This document shows positions 8,223 to 17,943 of a stretch of 64,000 nucleotides of DNA, piece by piece. Where the stretch lies: assembly GCF_001441535.1 (NCBI RefSeq), contig NZ_LMAU01000004.1, forward strand, positions 186,001 through 250,000, written 5' to 3'. Under the pieces are notes generated by a model. It made no database searches and had not been told where the DNA came from. It saw only the letters and a program-made list of their open reading frames with translations. Made by a program: the position numbers and the translations under genes. Position 1 is the first letter of the stretch; each line of letters begins with the position of its first letter. Source of the stretch: Tsuneonella troitsensis (GTDB lineage Bacteria > Pseudomonadota > Alphaproteobacteria > Sphingomonadales > Sphingomonadaceae).

Positions 8223-9179
8223 CTATGCCTTCTTCTCGTCCGATTTGTCCAACGCTTTGACGGCGTTGAGCGCGATCGGCTTGTCCATGTGCTTGCGCAG
8301 TTCGTCGAGTGCCTGTGCGGTAAGTGCAGCGCGCCCGCGCGGCCCGTTGAAGTATTCCTGGATCCACGGGTGATCGAGCTTCATCAGGTTGGGCACGGTA
8401 TCGACCGCGATCACCTTGCGATCGGCGATCACCGCCACGCGGTCGCAGATCTCGTGCAGCGTATCGAGGTCGTGGGTGATGAGGAAAACGGTCAGCCCCA
8501 GCGTCGCCTGCAGTTCCTTGGTCAAGCGGTCGAACGCCGCCGCGCCGATCGGGTCGAGGCCCGCGGTCGGCTCGTCGAGGAACAGAAGCTCGGGATCGAG
8601 CGCGAGCGCGCGGGCCAGGCCGGCGCGCTTCTTCATGCCGCCCGAAAGCTCGCTCGGATACTTCGCGACCGCCTCTTCGGGAAGGCCTGACAGCATGATC
8701 TTGTACCGGGCGATCTCGCGCGTCAGCGCCGGGTGGATATCGGGGTAGAACTGCTTGAGGGGCACTTCGACGTTCTCGCCCACCGTCAGGGTCGAGAATA
8801 GCGCGCCGCCCTGGAACAGCACGCCCCAGCGATTGCGGACGCCGACGACGTCTTCCGGATTGCCGCGGGTAATCGAACGGCCGAAAACCTCGATCTCGCC
8901 CTCGTCGGGTGTCTGCAACCCGATGATCGATCGCATCAGGACCGACTTGCCGGTTCCCGATCCGCCGACGACGCCGATGATCTCGCCGCGATTGACCTCG
9001 AGCGAAAGCCCTTCGTGGACGACCTGCTCGCCGAAGCAGTTCTTGAGGTCCTTCACGACGATCGGATACTTGCCGCGATAGCGTTCGAACGCGCGATTGA
9101 CGTCGGGGTCGCCGAATGCCTCGACCGCGACCGGATCGACGACGGGATCATCCGCCCGGTCGATGTCCTGCCCCGCCAT
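8223..9179 (-). CDS. mlaF: ABC transporter ATP-binding protein, MlaF family
   Basis: Cytoplasmic ATPase of the MCE/Mla lipid transporter. Walker A GGSGTGKS, signature LSGGMKKRAGLARAL and Walker B LLFLDEPTAGLDP are all intact, followed by the H-loop ITHD. The N-terminus is about 40 residues longer than E. coli MlaF and acidic. Start ATG 9177-9179 shares a base with the permease stop (TGATG), so the two are coupled. The open frame extends far upstream antisense to valS, but the coupling and conservation fix this start. 318 residues. Confidence 0.92.
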   Translation of the reverse strand: MAGQDIDRADDPVVDPVAVEAFGDPDVNRAFERYRGKYPIVVKDLKNCFGEQVVHEGLSLEVNRGEIIGVVGGSGTGKSVLMRSIIGLQTPDEGEIEVFGRSITRGNPEDVVGVRNRWGVLFQGGALFSTLTVGENVEVPLKQFYPDIHPALTREIARYKIMLSGLPEEAVAKYPSELSGGMKKRAGLARALALDPELLFLDEPTAGLDPIGAAAFDRLTKELQATLGLTVFLITHDLDTLHEICDRVAVIADRKVIAVDTVPNLMKLDHPWIQEYFNGPRGRAALTAQALDELRKHMDKPIALNAVKALDKSDEKKA

Positions 9180-10291
9180 CACGCCCACCCTATGTTGGTG
9201 AAGAACACCGCAAAGAAGGCGTCGAGCACGATCACCGCGAAGATCGCCACGACGACCGCCTTCGTGGTCCGCTTGCCGACTTCTTCGGAATTGCCTTCGA
9301 CCTGCATGCCCTGGAAACAGCCGGTCATTCCGACGATGAGGCCGAACACCGGGGCCTTCACCAGCCCGACGTAAAGGTCGTAGGCCGGCACGACGTCCTG
9401 GACCCGGGCCAGGAACGTGAGAAACGGGATGCCCAGCGTAAGGTCGCTGACGAACGCGCCGCCGATGATCGCCATGACGGACGAGTAGAAACCCAGCAGG
9501 ATCATCATGAACGTGACGGCCAGCACGCGCGGGATCACCAGCGCTTCCATCGGCGAGATGCCGATCGTGCGCATCGCGTCGATCTCTTCGGTCAGCTTCA
9601 TCGTGCCGATCTGCGCGGCGAATGCGCTGCCGGACCGGCCCGCGACCATGATCGCGGTCATCAACACGCCGAGTTCGCGCAGGGTTATGCGACCGACGAG
9701 GTTCACCGTCAGCGTCTCGGCGCCGAACTGGGCGAGCTGGACCGCGCCCTGCTGCGCGATGACGATGCCGATCAGGAAGCTCATCAAGCCGATGATCCCG
9801 AGCGCCGACACGCCGACCAGTTCGAGCTGGCGGACGAAGGCGGTGGTCCGGAAGCGCCGCGGATGGCGGATGACCGATCCCGTGGCGACGATGAACTGTC
9901 CGATGAAGGCCACCGCCTTGGTCGTTCCGCGCTGAGCGATGCCCACCTGCTGGCCGGTCGATTCGAGCACGCGGGCGACCGCGCCGGGCCGATCGGGATG
10001 CAGGTTGCCCTCGCTCGCCTCGATCCCGTCGAGCGCGCCGATCAGCCGGGCAGCGCGGTTGCTCGCCCCCACGATCTTGCCGCCGGTGGTGCGCGACAGG
10101 CCCAGCGCGACCCACGCGCCGACGGTGTCGATCTCGCGCACGCCCGAGAGGTCGATCTCGCTGATCGGCTCTTCGATCGCGCGCAGTTCGTCGTCTGCGA
10201 CACCGATCGTGGAAACGAGGTAATTGCCGGACAGCACCAGGCGGCGCCCGTCCTTTGCGTCCTCGATCGCGAATTCTGCCCCATCGCTCAT
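9179..10291 (-). CDS. mlaE: MlaE-family permease with N-terminal STAS domain
   Basis: Inner-membrane permease of the lipid ABC transporter. Residues about 10-95 form a STAS-like domain ([19 protein letters not shown]), a job done by separate MlaB in E. coli, so MlaB and MlaE are fused here. The permease part (residues about 115-370) has five or so hydrophobic helices and the conserved block [23 protein letters not shown]. The start is the ATG at 10291; upstream frame is open but lies in the promoter region shared with valS. First gene of the unit. Confidence 0.9.
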   Translation of the reverse strand: MSDGAEFAIEDAKDGRRLVLSGNYLVSTIGVADDELRAIEEPISEIDLSGVREIDTVGAWVALGLSRTTGGKIVGASNRAARLIGALDGIEASEGNLHPDRPGAVARVLESTGQQVGIAQRGTTKAVAFIGQFIVATGSVIRHPRRFRTTAFVRQLELVGVSALGIIGLMSFLIGIVIAQQGAVQLAQFGAETLTVNLVGRITLRELGVLMTAIMVAGRSGSAFAAQIGTMKLTEEIDAMRTIGISPMEALVIPRVLAVTFMMILLGFYSSVMAIIGGAFVSDLTLGIPFLTFLARVQDVVPAYDLYVGLVKAPVFGLIVGMTGCFQGMQVEGNSEEVGKRTTKAVVVAIFAVIVLDAFFAVFFTNIGWA

Positions 10292-10388
10292 GCTGGGGCG
10301 CGTATGGGGCGAAAAGCGCGTCGCGACAAGCGGATGCGTGAAGCCCTGTTGCACCTGCGAAAAGGCGCTGGCATGGCCCGTTCCCACG
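10292..10388. promoter_or_regulatory. Divergent promoter region mlaE / valS
   Basis: 97 bp separate the starts of mlaE (minus) and valS (plus), so both promoters must lie here or within the 5' ends of the genes. I see no clear T-box (not expected in this phylum) or operator. Confidence 0.4.
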
Positions 10389-13154
10389 ATGACCCAGGAA
10401 ATATCCAAGACCTTCGACCCCGCCGCCATCGAGGCGCGCTGGTACCTGCATTGGGAAGCGAACGGACTGTTCCGCCCGGACCGGCCCGAGGCGCAGCCGT
10501 ACACGATCGTGAACCCGCCGCCGAACGTGACCGGCAGCCTGCACATCGGGCACGCGCTCGACAACACGCTGCAGGACGTCGTCATCCGGTACGAGCGGCT
10601 GCGCGGCAAGGACGCGCTGTGGGTGGTCGGCATGGATCACGCCGGCATCGCCACGCAGATGGTGGTCGAGCGCCAGATGGCCGAACGCCAGGACAAGCGA
10701 ACCAACTATTCTCGCGACGAATTCGTCGAGAAGGTCTGGCAGTGGAAGGCGGAAAGCGGCGGCGCGATCACCGGCCAGCTTCGCCGCCTGGGATGCTCGA
10801 TGGACTGGTCGCGCGAACAGTTCACGATGGACCCGCACTTCAGCGCGGCCGTCACCAAGGTGTTCGTCGACCTCTACAACCAGGGCCTGCTTTACCGCGA
10901 CAAGCGGCTGGTTAACTGGGACCCGGCGCTCAAGACCGCGATCTCCGACCTCGAGGTGGAAAACCGCGAGGTGCCGGGGCACATGTGGCACTTCAAGTAC
11001 CCGCTCGCGGGCGGCGAGACCTATACCTACGTCGAGCGCGATGCGGACGGCAACGTGACGCTCGAGGAAGAGCGCGACTACATCGCGATCGCCACCACCC
11101 GGCCCGAGACGATGCTGGGCGACGGCGCGGTGGCGGTGCACCCTTCGGACGCGCGCTACGGCCCCATCGTGGGCAAGCTGTGCGAAATCCCCGTGGGCCC
11201 GAAGGAGCACCGCCGCCAAATCCCGATCATCACCGACGAATACCCCGATCCCGACTTCGGATCGGGCGCGGTGAAGATCACCGGCGCGCACGACGAGAAC
11301 GACTATGGCGTCGCGAGCCGCAACGGCATCCCGATGTACCGGCTGATGGACGAAGTCGCCGCGATGCGGACCGACGGTGTGCCGTACGCCGAGGCGGCCG
11401 CACGGGCGCGTGAGATCGCCCAGGGCGCCTCGTTCGACGCCAAGGAGATCGACGCGCTCAACCTCGTCCCCGACGAATATCGCGGGCTCGACCGGTACGA
11501 GGCGCGCAAACGCGTGGTCGCCGACATCGACGCCGATGGCCTGATGCTGATGGTCGAGGACAAACCGATCATGCAGCCGTTCGGCGACCGTGGCGGCGTG
11601 GTGATCGAGCCGATGCTGACCGACCAGTGGTACGTCGACGCCAAGACGCTCGCGAAAGCGCCAATCGAGGCGGTGCGCGATGGGCGGATCGAGATCGTCC
11701 CCAAGACCTGGGAAAAGACCTTTTTCAACTGGATGGAGAACATCCAGCCGTGGTGCGTCAGCCGCCAGCTCTGGTGGGGCCACCGGATTCCCGCATGGTA
11801 CGATGCGGAGGGCAAGTGCTACGTCGCCGAGACCGAAGCCAAGGCGCTGGCGCTGGCCGGTCCTGGCGCGGTACTCACGCGCGACGACGACGTTCTCGAC
11901 ACGTGGTTCTCCAGCGCGCTGTGGCCCTTCGCCACGCTCGGCTGGCCCGAGCAGACCGAGTTGCTTGCCCGCCACTACCCCAACGACCTGCTGATTTCCG
12001 GCTTCGACATCCTGTTCTTCTGGGACGCGCGCATGGCGATGCAGGGGATGCATTTCATGCAAGAAGTGCCGTGGAAGCGCTTGTATCTTCACGGTCTCGT
12101 CCGCGCGGCGGACGGCGCGAAGATGTCCAAGTCCAAGGGCAACGTCGTCGATCCGCTGGGCCTGATCGACCAGTACGGCGCCGATGCGCTGCGCTTCTTC
12201 ATGTGCGCCATGGAGAGCCAGGGCCGCGACGTGAAAATGGACGAGAGCCGGGTCGAGGGATACCGGAATTTCACCACCAAGCTGTGGAACGCGACCCGCT
12301 TCTGCCAGGCCAACGGCATCGGCGCATCGCAGACGCTCCACGCACCCCAAGCCACGCTGGCGGTGAACAAGTGGATCGTCGGCGAAGTCGTCGACACGCT
12401 CGCCGCGATCGACAAGGCGATGGCAGACCTGCGCTTCGACGCGGCGGCAAACACGATCTATCGCTTCACGTGGGACACCTTCTGCGACTGGTATCTGGAA
12501 CTGATCAAGGGTCAGGTCGACGAAGAGACCAAGGCTGTCGCCGGTTGGGTGCTCGACCAGATCCTGGTCATGCTGCACCCGTTCATGCCGTTCATCACCG
12601 AGGAGCTATGGCACGCCCAAGGGACGCGGCCGTACGAGCTGATCGTCGCCAAGTGGCCCAAACCTGCCGCAAGCGCCGATGCGGCGGCGAAAGCCGAAGT
12701 CGAGTGGTTGATCGACCTCACCCGGTCGCTCCGCACTGCGAAGAACGAGCTCGGACTCGCCCCCGGCGCGAAGCTCGAGGCTTGGCTGGCGACCCCGTCC
12801 GACACCGCGAGCAAGGTGCTGGCGGGCAACACGGCAGGCCTCGAACGCGTGGCGCGGCTCACCGCGGTCCATGTCGCCCCGGCCCCCGATGGCGCGGCGA
12901 TGCAGGTTGGCGCGGGGTCCGACGCGCTGGTCATCCCGCTCGAAGGCCTGATCGACATCGCGGCTGAAAAGGCCCGGCTGACCAAGGCGCTTGCGGTTTC
13001 CGAGAAGGAAGCCTCGGCGCTGGCTGGACGCCTGTCGAACGCCGCCTTCGTCGAGCGGGCCAAGCCCGAGGCGGTCGAAAAGGCCCGCGCCGATCACGCG
13101 CATCACGCTGCCGAGGCGGAACGGCTCAAGGCGGCGCTGGCGCGGCTGGGATGA
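10389..13154 (+). CDS. valS: Valyl-tRNA synthetase
   Basis: Class I aminoacyl-tRNA synthetase that charges tRNA-Val; the window also holds a tRNA-Val. The HIGH motif is in [13 protein letters not shown] near residue 50 and the KMSKS motif in AKMSKSKGN in the second half. The CP1 editing domain carries [11 protein letters not shown] and the Asp-containing [11 protein letters not shown]-terminal coiled coil ([15 protein letters not shown]...) is complete. 921 residues, normal. The start ATG at 10389 gives [11 protein letters not shown]; longer in-frame starts run into the mlaE promoter region. Confidence 0.96.
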   Translation: MTQEISKTFDPAAIEARWYLHWEANGLFRPDRPEAQPYTIVNPPPNVTGSLHIGHALDNTLQDVVIRYERLRGKDALWVVGMDHAGIATQMVVERQMAERQDKRTNYSRDEFVEKVWQWKAESGGAITGQLRRLGCSMDWSREQFTMDPHFSAAVTKVFVDLYNQGLLYRDKRLVNWDPALKTAISDLEVENREVPGHMWHFKYPLAGGETYTYVERDADGNVTLEEERDYIAIATTRPETMLGDGAVAVHPSDARYGPIVGKLCEIPVGPKEHRRQIPIITDEYPDPDFGSGAVKITGAHDENDYGVASRNGIPMYRLMDEVAAMRTDGVPYAEAAARAREIAQGASFDAKEIDALNLVPDEYRGLDRYEARKRVVADIDADGLMLMVEDKPIMQPFGDRGGVVIEPMLTDQWYVDAKTLAKAPIEAVRDGRIEIVPKTWEKTFFNWMENIQPWCVSRQLWWGHRIPAWYDAEGKCYVAETEAKALALAGPGAVLTRDDDVLDTWFSSALWPFATLGWPEQTELLARHYPNDLLISGFDILFFWDARMAMQGMHFMQEVPWKRLYLHGLVRAADGAKMSKSKGNVVDPLGLIDQYGADALRFFMCAMESQGRDVKMDESRVEGYRNFTTKLWNATRFCQANGIGASQTLHAPQATLAVNKWIVGEVVDTLAAIDKAMADLRFDAAANTIYRFTWDTFCDWYLELIKGQVDEETKAVAGWVLDQILVMLHPFMPFITEELWHAQGTRPYELIVAKWPKPAASADAAAKAEVEWLIDLTRSLRTAKNELGLAPGAKLEAWLATPSDTASKVLAGNTAGLERVARLTAVHVAPAPDGAAMQVGAGSDALVIPLEGLIDIAAEKARLTKALAVSEKEASALAGRLSNAAFVERAKPEAVEKARADHAHHAAEAERLKAALARLG

Positions 13155-13212
13155 TTCCTCCCCCGATGGGGCAGAAATTTCCTACACCGCGCGAATGTGC
13201 CAAAGCCGCGGC

Positions 13213-13332
13213 ATGATCGCCCTCGCCGCATTCCTCGCGCCTCTCGCGCTCATGGTGACGCTTTCCGGCGCAAGGCCAAATCCTTCCTCTGGACAGTGTG
13301 ACAAGTGTGACATGCCCTCGGTGAACCGATGA
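13213..13332 (+). CDS. Possible 39-residue exported or membrane peptide before queE
   Basis: Small open frame with a hydrophobic N-terminal half (MIALAAFLAPLALMVTL) and a CDKCD motif in its second half. Its TGA overlaps the queE start as ATGA, which hints at translational coupling. No clear ribosome-binding site is visible and I know of no family. It could simply be leader sequence. Confidence 0.3.
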   Translation: MIALAAFLAPLALMVTLSGARPNPSSGQCDKCDMPSVNR

Positions 13333-14063
13333 ACCTGACCCTTGCCACCGACGACCGGGGTGAGCCGGAAATCTTCGCCTCGCTGCAGGGCGAAGGTCCC
13401 TCGGCGGGCAAGCCGTGCAGCTTCATCCGGCTGTCGCGCTGCAACCTGGCGTGCGTGTGGTGCGACACCGCCTACACCTGGCGCTTTGCGGGCGATGAGC
13501 GTCCGCACCGCGACGGGATCGCTTATGACCGCAAGGCGAACCAGGTCTCGCTGTCCCCGCTCGAAGCGGCGCGCGCGATCGACCGGCTGCCGCCGCGCCG
13601 CCTCGTGGTGACCGGGGGCGAGCCGCTGCTGCAAGCGGCCGCTCTGGCAGAGATGGCCGCACTGCTGCCCGATCACGCGATCGAGGTGGAAACGAACGGC
13701 ACGGTGGAGCCGTCGGCAAGGATCGATGCGTTCGTCGAACAGTACACAGTCAGCCCCAAGCTGGCGCACAGCGGCAACGCCGCGAGCCTTGCCTTACCGC
13801 CTCAGCGCCTTGTCGACTGGGCCGCCGAGCCGCGTGCGTTCTTCAAGTTCGTGATCGCCCAGCCCGCCGACGTGACGCAGGTGCTGGCGCTTCAGGCGGG
13901 TTTCGGTATCGCGAGCGAGCGGATTTTCCTCATGCCCGAGGGCATCGCCAGCCCGGTCCTGCGGGAGCGTGAACAATGGCTGGCGCCTTTGTGCGTCGAA
14001 CACGGGTTCCGCCTGTCGGACCGCCTGCACATCCACCTCTACGGGGACACCCGGGGCACCTGA
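13329..14063 (+). CDS. queE: 7-carboxy-7-deazaguanine synthase (radical SAM)
   Basis: Third step of the queuosine/7-deazapurine pathway: converts 6-carboxytetrahydropterin to CDG. The family's shortened radical-SAM cluster region is visible as the cysteines in SFIRLSRCNLACVWCDT (CX3-CX2-C: Cys, then ACVWC), preceded by the EIFASLQGEGPSAGKP block. VTGGEPLLQ is the SAM-binding GGEP motif. 244 residues is at the longer end, as in alphaproteobacteria. Other queuosine genes are not in this window. Confidence 0.93.
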   Translation: MNLTLATDDRGEPEIFASLQGEGPSAGKPCSFIRLSRCNLACVWCDTAYTWRFAGDERPHRDGIAYDRKANQVSLSPLEAARAIDRLPPRRLVVTGGEPLLQAAALAEMAALLPDHAIEVETNGTVEPSARIDAFVEQYTVSPKLAHSGNAASLALPPQRLVDWAAEPRAFFKFVIAQPADVTQVLALQAGFGIASERIFLMPEGIASPVLREREQWLAPLCVEHGFRLSDRLHIHLYGDTRGT

Positions 14064-14120
14064 CGCGGCTTCTGCCATGTGCTATGGCGCTGAACGGGTC
14101 GCTTGCTGGAGACCGCCGCC

Positions 14121-14420
14121 ATGAAGGATCGTGTGATCGCGGAGTTCCCCGTCAAGGCGGGCAAGCGCGACGAGTTCGAAACGGCACTCAGGGCGGCGCT
14201 GCCCGATACCCGCGCCTTCAAGGGTTGCCGCGGCATCAAGGTCTTTCACGACGCGCAGCGCGATACCTTCGTGCTGATCGAGAAATGGAAGAGCTTCGAG
14301 CATTACGACGCCTACCTCGCCTGGCGCATGGAAACGGGCCTCGCCGAAATGCTGGAGCCGCTGCTCAAGGGCGGCGCGAAGGCGCTGAAGATCACCAAGC
14401 TGAAAGCGACCGACATCTAG
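14121..14420 (+). CDS. ABM-domain monooxygenase-like protein
   Basis: 99-residue ferredoxin-like fold protein of the antibiotic-biosynthesis monooxygenase / quinol monooxygenase (YgiN) type. Recognisable are VIAEFPVKAGKRDEFETALR at the N-terminus, GCRGIKVFHD in the middle and VLIEKWKSFEHYDAYLAWR near residue 65. These proteins act on small aromatic or quinone substrates without cofactors, but many are uncharacterised. Chosen ATG at 14121 has GGAG about ten bases upstream; an in-frame TTG at 14103 is the alternative. Confidence 0.8.
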   Translation: MKDRVIAEFPVKAGKRDEFETALRAALPDTRAFKGCRGIKVFHDAQRDTFVLIEKWKSFEHYDAYLAWRMETGLAEMLEPLLKGGAKALKITKLKATDI

Positions 14421-14444
14421 CCGGCCGCTTCGCACGGTTCGTCG

Positions 14445-16130
14445 CTACCGGCCCTGGCTGCGCCAGCGCTGGACGATGCGGTGGACCCGCTCTTCCTCGC
14501 CGCCGTGCTGGCGCCAGAGTTCGACGAAGCTCGGATCTTCGGATGCTGGACGCTTCTGTTCTTCGAGGTTGTCGAACGCTACGCGGATCGGGATGGCGAC
14601 ACCCTCGCCGCAGATGATGCACTCGCGATTGCGGAGCGCGGGAATGGAATCGAGAAAACCGCGCGCGCCTTCGGGCATGGCGGCCTTCACGAACGCCTGG
14701 TCGCGGTCGTTGTTGAGGCGCATCGAGATGATCGTGCCGCACTGCGACAGCACGCCTTCGGCAAGGTCGGACGGACGCTGGGTGATGAGGCCGAGCGAGA
14801 TGCCGTACTTGCGCCCTTCCTTGGCGATGCGGCTGAGGATCTTGCCCACCGACGATCCGTCGGCGTTCTTCTCGTTCGGCACGTACCGGTGCGCTTCTTC
14901 GCAGACGAGCAGGATCGGGCGGGTCTTTTCCTCGCGGCCCCAGATCGCGAAGTCGAACACCAGGCGCGCCAGCACCGCCACCACGGTCGAGGTGATGTCC
15001 GACGGCACGCCCGACACGTCGATGATCGCGATCGGTTTGCCGTTGGACGGCATCCGGAAGATCTTGCCGAGGAAGTCGGCCATCGTATCGCCGACGAGCA
15101 TTCCGGAAAACATGAACTGGTAGCGCGGATCGGCCTTGAGCTCATCGAGCTTGGACTTGATCCGCTGGTACGGCGCAGTGTTCGTCGCCTTGTCGAGTTT
15201 GCCCATCTCGTTCTGGATCTCGTTGGCGAGATCGGAAAGGAGGTACGGCACCGGGGAATCGACCGTCAGCTTGCCCATCGTTTCGGACAGCCGGTTCTTC
15301 ATGCGCGCCTTCAGCAGGCACTTGGCAAGGATGTCGCCGTCGATCTGGCGATCGTTCCCGTTGGTGGTGAGCAGCACTTCGCAGTGCTCCTCGAAGTTCA
15401 TCAGCCAGTACGGCATCTGCAGGTTACTGACGTCGAGGATCAGGCCGGTGTTGCGGAACGCTGCCGAATACTCGCCGTGCGGATCGATCATCACGATGTG
15501 CCCATCGGGCGCGGCATCGCAGATGCGGTGCAGGATCAGCGCGGCACTGGTGGACTTGCCGGTACCGGTAGAGCCGAGGAGCGCGAAGTGCTTTCCGAGC
15601 ATGGCATCGACATAGAGGCCCGCGCGAATGTCCTTGGTAGGATAGACGGTGCCGATCTGAATGTTCGCGCGTCCGTCGCTGGCATAGATTTGCCGGAGGT
15701 CGGCGGTCGTCGCGGGATAGATCATCGCGCCGGGGATCGGGTACCGCGTCACACCGCGGCGGAAGCCGTTAATCCGGCCGGTGAGCTTCTCCTCGTTCCC
15801 CTCGCCCAGGAAGTCGATGTTGGCGAGCACGCCGCCGCCCCGGCGGTCCTGCTTCTGGTTACGCACGCTGGCGAGCAGCCAAGAATTGCCGACGCGGATC
15901 TTGACCTGGCTGCCGACCTGTCCGGCCAGCGCAACCGAGGGGTCCTCGTCCTCCATGCACTCGTTCAGGCGCTCCAGATCGAGCGCGATCTGCGAACCCG
16001 AACCCGCGATTTCCAGGACGACGCCGATCGGTTGCATGGCGTTGTCGCCTGCGACGCGCGCAGGCGCAGCCTCTCCCGAACCGTCAGCCGGCGTGAAATC
16101 CTGGAAACTCTGCTTGTCCATGTCGCCCAT
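14445..16130 (-). CDS. HerA/DUF87-type hexameric ATPase
   Basis: 561-residue P-loop ATPase related to HerA and FtsK. An N-terminal HAS-barrel-like part (residues about 30-130) leads to Walker A LLGSTGTGKSTS near residue 188; Walker B is PILLVCEEAHRY; the sensor/arginine-finger region is GLITQRPSDLAEGVLSQCGT. HerA in archaea works with NurA in end resection, but no nuclease gene is adjacent here, and bacterial members are implicated in DNA translocation or anti-phage defence. An alternative start is the ATG 9 bp downstream (MDKQSF). Confidence 0.85.
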   Translation of the reverse strand: MGDMDKQSFQDFTPADGSGEAAPARVAGDNAMQPIGVVLEIAGSGSQIALDLERLNECMEDEDPSVALAGQVGSQVKIRVGNSWLLASVRNQKQDRRGGGVLANIDFLGEGNEEKLTGRINGFRRGVTRYPIPGAMIYPATTADLRQIYASDGRANIQIGTVYPTKDIRAGLYVDAMLGKHFALLGSTGTGKSTSAALILHRICDAAPDGHIVMIDPHGEYSAAFRNTGLILDVSNLQMPYWLMNFEEHCEVLLTTNGNDRQIDGDILAKCLLKARMKNRLSETMGKLTVDSPVPYLLSDLANEIQNEMGKLDKATNTAPYQRIKSKLDELKADPRYQFMFSGMLVGDTMADFLGKIFRMPSNGKPIAIIDVSGVPSDITSTVVAVLARLVFDFAIWGREEKTRPILLVCEEAHRYVPNEKNADGSSVGKILSRIAKEGRKYGISLGLITQRPSDLAEGVLSQCGTIISMRLNNDRDQAFVKAAMPEGARGFLDSIPALRNRECIICGEGVAIPIRVAFDNLEEQKRPASEDPSFVELWRQHGGEEERVHRIVQRWRSQGR

Positions 16131-16214
16131 CGCGATTTGACCCCGATAATTGCCCGCGCGGACATTGCCCGCACGCGGTTAAGATCGGGTCAACGATAGT
16201 TGGCAGGGTCTTCG

Positions 16215-16985
16215 CTAGACGAGTGCGAACAGGCGGCCTGCCATCCACCCCATCGAAACCGACAGAGCGACCGCAAGCAGTCCGTAGAAGAAGGAATTCT
16301 CCTGCGAAAAAATCTCGACCAGCCGCTCGAACCCTACTTTGCGCACTTCCACTTCGGCGACTGCCGAGGAGACGACCCGCCCGTCGGCCACCGCGAAGGT
16401 TTCGGCGGTATAGGTACCGGTCGTCACGTTCGAAGGCAGCGATATGCGCGCCTGATAGAGCACCTGCTCGCTGATCGAGACGCCGTTCATGTCTTCCTTG
16501 TAGAGGCCTTGGCGCTGTTTGAAATCGACAAGGCCCGACGAGAACCGCGCCTGTTCTTCGGGGTCGATCTCTCCGGTCGGGGACAACTGGATGAAGCGAG
16601 TACCGAATTCGTAAATCGCGGCGGTCTTCTCGTCGACGATCTGGTCGACCGGGCGCGATGCTGCGACCGCGAAATAGGACGGTGCCGAACGGAAGTCCGT
16701 GCTCGCTGCGTTGATCCAGATTCCGCCGATCTTGGACTTCTCGCGCAGTCGGATCGCCTGGGCCGGTCCCTTGAGGACCACGACCACGTCGTATCCCCGC
16801 GCAGATCGCGTGCCCGCCGGATCGAGAATCGCGCCGAACAGAAGCAGCTCGGTGCCGGTAAAGCCCTGGCGCACGCGAACTTCGTGCTGGCTGACTTCGG
16901 GCACGAGGATGGGATCGCGCTGCGCGGACGCGGGAGTCGCCGATGCCAGCAGGATTATCACAAAAAGGGCCAGCAAGCGCCTCAC
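16215..16985 (-). CDS. TIGR02186-family exported membrane protein
   Basis: 256-residue protein with a cleavable signal peptide (…SATPASAQ) and one transmembrane helix near the C-terminus (YGLLAVALSVSMGWMAGRLF), so most of it faces the periplasm. It matches the alphaproteobacterial TIGR02186 family, which is nearly always encoded next to a TauE/SafE exporter. Here its start overlaps the exporter's stop by the ATGA junction. Likely an accessory of that transporter; no catalytic motif is evident. Confidence 0.85.
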   Translation of the reverse strand: MRRLLALFVIILLASATPASAQRDPILVPEVSQHEVRVRQGFTGTELLLFGAILDPAGTRSARGYDVVVVLKGPAQAIRLREKSKIGGIWINAASTDFRSAPSYFAVAASRPVDQIVDEKTAAIYEFGTRFIQLSPTGEIDPEEQARFSSGLVDFKQRQGLYKEDMNGVSISEQVLYQARISLPSNVTTGTYTAETFAVADGRVVSSAVAEVEVRKVGFERLVEIFSQENSFFYGLLAVALSVSMGWMAGRLFALV

Positions 16986-17896
16986 AGCGGGCTCACCGTA
17001 TATATCTCGTCGGGGCGCACGCCGAGACCGAACAGCATCCGTAGCGCGACGAGAAGCACGATTCCCGCAAGGACGAGGCGTAGCGACTCGGGACGGGCCT
17101 TCTGCGCAAGCTGAGTGCCGATCTGCGCGCCGGAAACCGATCCCAGGAGCAGCAATCCAGCCAGCACGATGTCCACCGCCTTGGTCGTGAGCGCGTGCAT
17201 CATCGTGGTGACCATCGTCACGAACAGGATGTTGAACAGGCTGGTGCCCACCACCACTCCCGCGCTCATGCCGAGGATATACAGCATCGCCGGAACGAGG
17301 ATGAAGCCGCCGCCGACGCCCATCAACATCGTGAGAATGCCCACCGCCACGCCTAGGATCAGCGGCGCCAGCGGCGAGATGTAGAGCCCCGAGCGGTAGA
17401 ACCGCCAGCGCATGGGCAGCGCGGCGATCAGAGGATGATGGCGCCGCTTGGCGACCGGCGGCTGCGCGCCACCCTTGGTGGCACGGATCGCGGTCCAGGC
17501 TTCGCGCGCCATCAGAATGCCGATGGTCCCGAGCATCACGACATAGAGGATCGAGATCACCGTATCGATCTGGCCGAGCGACTGGAAAAAGCGGAATAGA
17601 AGCGCTCCGATGGCGCTGCCTATGCCGCCACCGACCACCGTGACCATGCCCATCCGGTAATCGACCCCGCCACGCCGGTTGTGCGCCAGAACCCCCGAAA
17701 CGCTGGCCCCGGTCACCTGGGTAGAAGCCGAAGCCGCCGCGACCGTTGGAGGAATGCCGTAGAAGATCAGCAGCGGCGTGGTGAGGAATCCGCCGCCGAC
17801 CCCGAAAAGGCCCGACAGCACGCCGGTCAGAGCGCCGAGCGCGACGATGAACAGTCCGTTGACCGAAAGGTTCGCAATCGGAAGGTAGACGTCCAT
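16982..17896 (-). CDS. TauE/SafE-family sulfite or anion exporter
   Basis: 304-residue membrane protein with two repeats of the TauE/SafE motif: SGLFGVGGGFLTTPLLIFYGIP near residue 29 and LMGVGGGFILVPAMLYILG in the second half. About eight hydrophobic helices are visible. Family members export sulfite, sulfonates or related organic anions; the substrate here is not known. It is first in the two-gene unit with TIGR02186. The ATG at 17896 is followed by a normal membrane N-terminus; the frame stays open upstream but with arginine-rich, non-conserved sequence. Confidence 0.88.
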   Translation of the reverse strand: MDVYLPIANLSVNGLFIVALGALTGVLSGLFGVGGGFLTTPLLIFYGIPPTVAAASASTQVTGASVSGVLAHNRRGGVDYRMGMVTVVGGGIGSAIGALLFRFFQSLGQIDTVISILYVVMLGTIGILMAREAWTAIRATKGGAQPPVAKRRHHPLIAALPMRWRFYRSGLYISPLAPLILGVAVGILTMLMGVGGGFILVPAMLYILGMSAGVVVGTSLFNILFVTMVTTMMHALTTKAVDIVLAGLLLLGSVSGAQIGTQLAQKARPESLRLVLAGIVLLVALRMLFGLGVRPDEIYTVSPL

Positions 17897-17943
17897 CGCG
17901 GTCCGCTTACGCGACTGGCGCAGCGAGCGAAAGGCGCGGCGCC

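Noticed and set aside
9116-10915. 599-codon plus-strand frame across mlaE and the valS start
   Set aside because: Antisense/out-of-frame shadow; Arg/His/Asp-rich composition typical of wrong frames in GC-rich DNA.
8223-12578. Very long minus-strand frame (over 1400 codons) covering mlaF and extending over mlaE and valS
   Set aside because: Only its last 318 codons are MlaF; the rest is GC-rich antisense of mlaE and valS with no protein pattern.
14481-16199. Plus-strand frame of 572 codons opposite the HerA-like gene
   Set aside because: It is the exact antisense of a clearly recognisable ATPase and has no start signal.
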